DNA from: Candidatus Vogelbacteria bacterium
Lineage (GTDB): Bacteria > Patescibacteriota > Minisyncoccia > Phycocordibacterales > XYD1-FULL-46-19
NCBI GenBank assembly: GCA_026395035.1
Contig: JAPLZN010000022.1
Coordinates: 1 to 5,358, forward strand
DNA: 5,358 bases
Direction of reading: 5' to 3'
Shown here in pieces: positions 4,877 through 5,358 of the stretch. A program made the position numbers and the translations under genes. How positions within the stretch are numbered: the stretch's first letter is position 1; the number at the start of each line of letters is the position of its first letter. The notes beneath the pieces are model-generated. The model made no database searches. It saw only the letters and a program-made list of their open reading frames with translations, and had not been told where the DNA came from.

Positions 4877-4906
4877 GGTATAATTTTTGTGGTTAGATGC
4901 TACAAT
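4877..4906 (+). promoter_or_regulatory. Two extended -10 promoter candidates before the methyltransferase
   Basis: TGGTATAAT (TATAAT at 4879-4884) is a near-ideal extended -10 with a start expected near 4891, about 6 nt before ATG 4897. A second, TGCTACAAT (TACAAT at 4901-4906), predicts a start near 4913, about 5 nt before ATG 4918. Neither has a good -35, which extended -10 promoters can do without. Confidence 0.5.
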
Positions 4907-4917
4907 ATAGAGTAATT

Positions 4918-5358
4918 ATGGCATTTCTCGAACCCGCCTCGGTAATTCCGTATTTCGGCTTGCGGCCGAACATGCATGTCGCCGATTTTGGTTGCGGCAC
5001 TGGCGCTTATATCCTTGATATCGCACGGGCCGTTTTGCCGAACGGGAAGGTCTTTGCCATCGATATTCAGAAAGATCTCTTGGTTAATCTGAAAAATACG
5101 GCTCTTGAGCACAATGTCCGCGATCTGGAATTGTTGTGGGGCGATGTCGAAACTTCGGGTGGTTCAAAACTCGGTGATGAAATGATTGATTTTGCGTTGG
5201 CTTCGAACATCTTGTTTCAGACCGCTGGGGGATACAAGGTGGCGCTCGAGATCAAGCGGGTCCTAAAACCGGAAGCCAAAGTGGCGGTCATCGACTGGAG
5301 CGACTCATTCGGTGGTTTAGGGCCGCGACCGGTAGATATCGTAAGCAAGGAGGCGGCG
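4918..5358 (+). CDS. Class I SAM-dependent methyltransferase (3' end outside window)
   Basis: 147 residues are visible and the frame stays open to the edge. A Rossmann-type SAM site is clear: motif I VADFGCGTGAY (21-31), the acidic residue after strand 2 in FAIDIQ (D49, ribose binding), GDVE (75-78), then DFALASNILFQ (91-101) and RVLKPEAKVAVIDW, typical of strands 4 and 5 in the Methyltransf_11/31-like group. The substrate cannot be told; UbiE/MenG-like proteins share this layout, but nothing here points to quinones. The protein is soluble, without a signal peptide. I chose ATG 4918 because the short pre-motif helix (FLEPASVIPYFGL) then starts as in relatives; ATG 4897, in frame, would add seven residues. 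Neither start has a Shine-Dalgarno, and both lie just downstream of a -10 element. It is divergently transcribed from the 66-residue gene. Confidence 0.9.
   Translation, partial: MAFLEPASVIPYFGLRPNMHVADFGCGTGAYILDIARAVLPNGKVFAIDIQKDLLVNLKNTALEHNVRDLELLWGDVETSGGSKLGDEMIDFALASNILFQTAGGYKVALEIKRVLKPEAKVAVIDWSDSFGGLGPRPVDIVSKEAA

Overview
The window looks like a stretch of bacterial chromosome from a small-genome, uncultivated-type lineage, most likely a Candidate Phyla Radiation (Patescibacteria/Parcubacteria-like) organism. That placement is an inference. It rests on the gene set (a degenerate metallo-beta-lactamase-fold protein, a small one-helix membrane protein next to gyrA, and a short class I methyltransferase), on weak Shine-Dalgarno use at several starts, and on intergenic gaps filled with palindromic repeats. 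The standard code fits: TAA, TGA and TAG are all used as stops, and gyrA has no in-frame TGA. Nothing here looks like phage, plasmid or a cargo island.

Layout. (1) 1-154: C-terminal end of a coiled-coil protein, cut by the window edge. (2) 155-520: a long gap with two repeat pieces, a terminator-like hairpin, promoter candidates and one end of a CCCCTCC-type palindromic element that places a strong ribosome-binding sequence just before the next gene. (3) 521-1132: an MBL-fold protein that has apparently lost its zinc ligands. (4) 1133-1357: a gap almost filled by a 150-bp palindromic element. (5) 1358-4112: a probable two-gene operon, a small single-pass membrane protein followed 4 bp later by full-length DNA gyrase subunit A. 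(6) 4113-4584: the gyrA 3' region, holding an inverted-repeat element, a strong terminator, a 206-bp multi-hairpin element with perfect 12-bp terminal inverted repeats, and the terminator of the next, convergent gene. (7) 4585-4785, minus strand: a self-contained 66-residue gene with its own promoter, perfect Shine-Dalgarno and terminator. (8) 4786-4917: a divergent promoter region with a perfect DnaA-box 9-mer. (9) 4918-5358: the start of a SAM-dependent methyltransferase that runs off the window.

The only gene with a firmly known role is gyrA (DNA supercoiling). Its neighbours do not form an evident pathway with it. The most unusual content is non-coding: at least four palindromic repeat families in roughly 1 kb of intergenic DNA, one of which may change where translation of the MBL-fold gene begins. 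I found no convincing new multi-gene system. The best leads are the multi-hairpin element, the zinc-less MBL protein, the autonomous small gene and the near-leaderless promoter arrangement.
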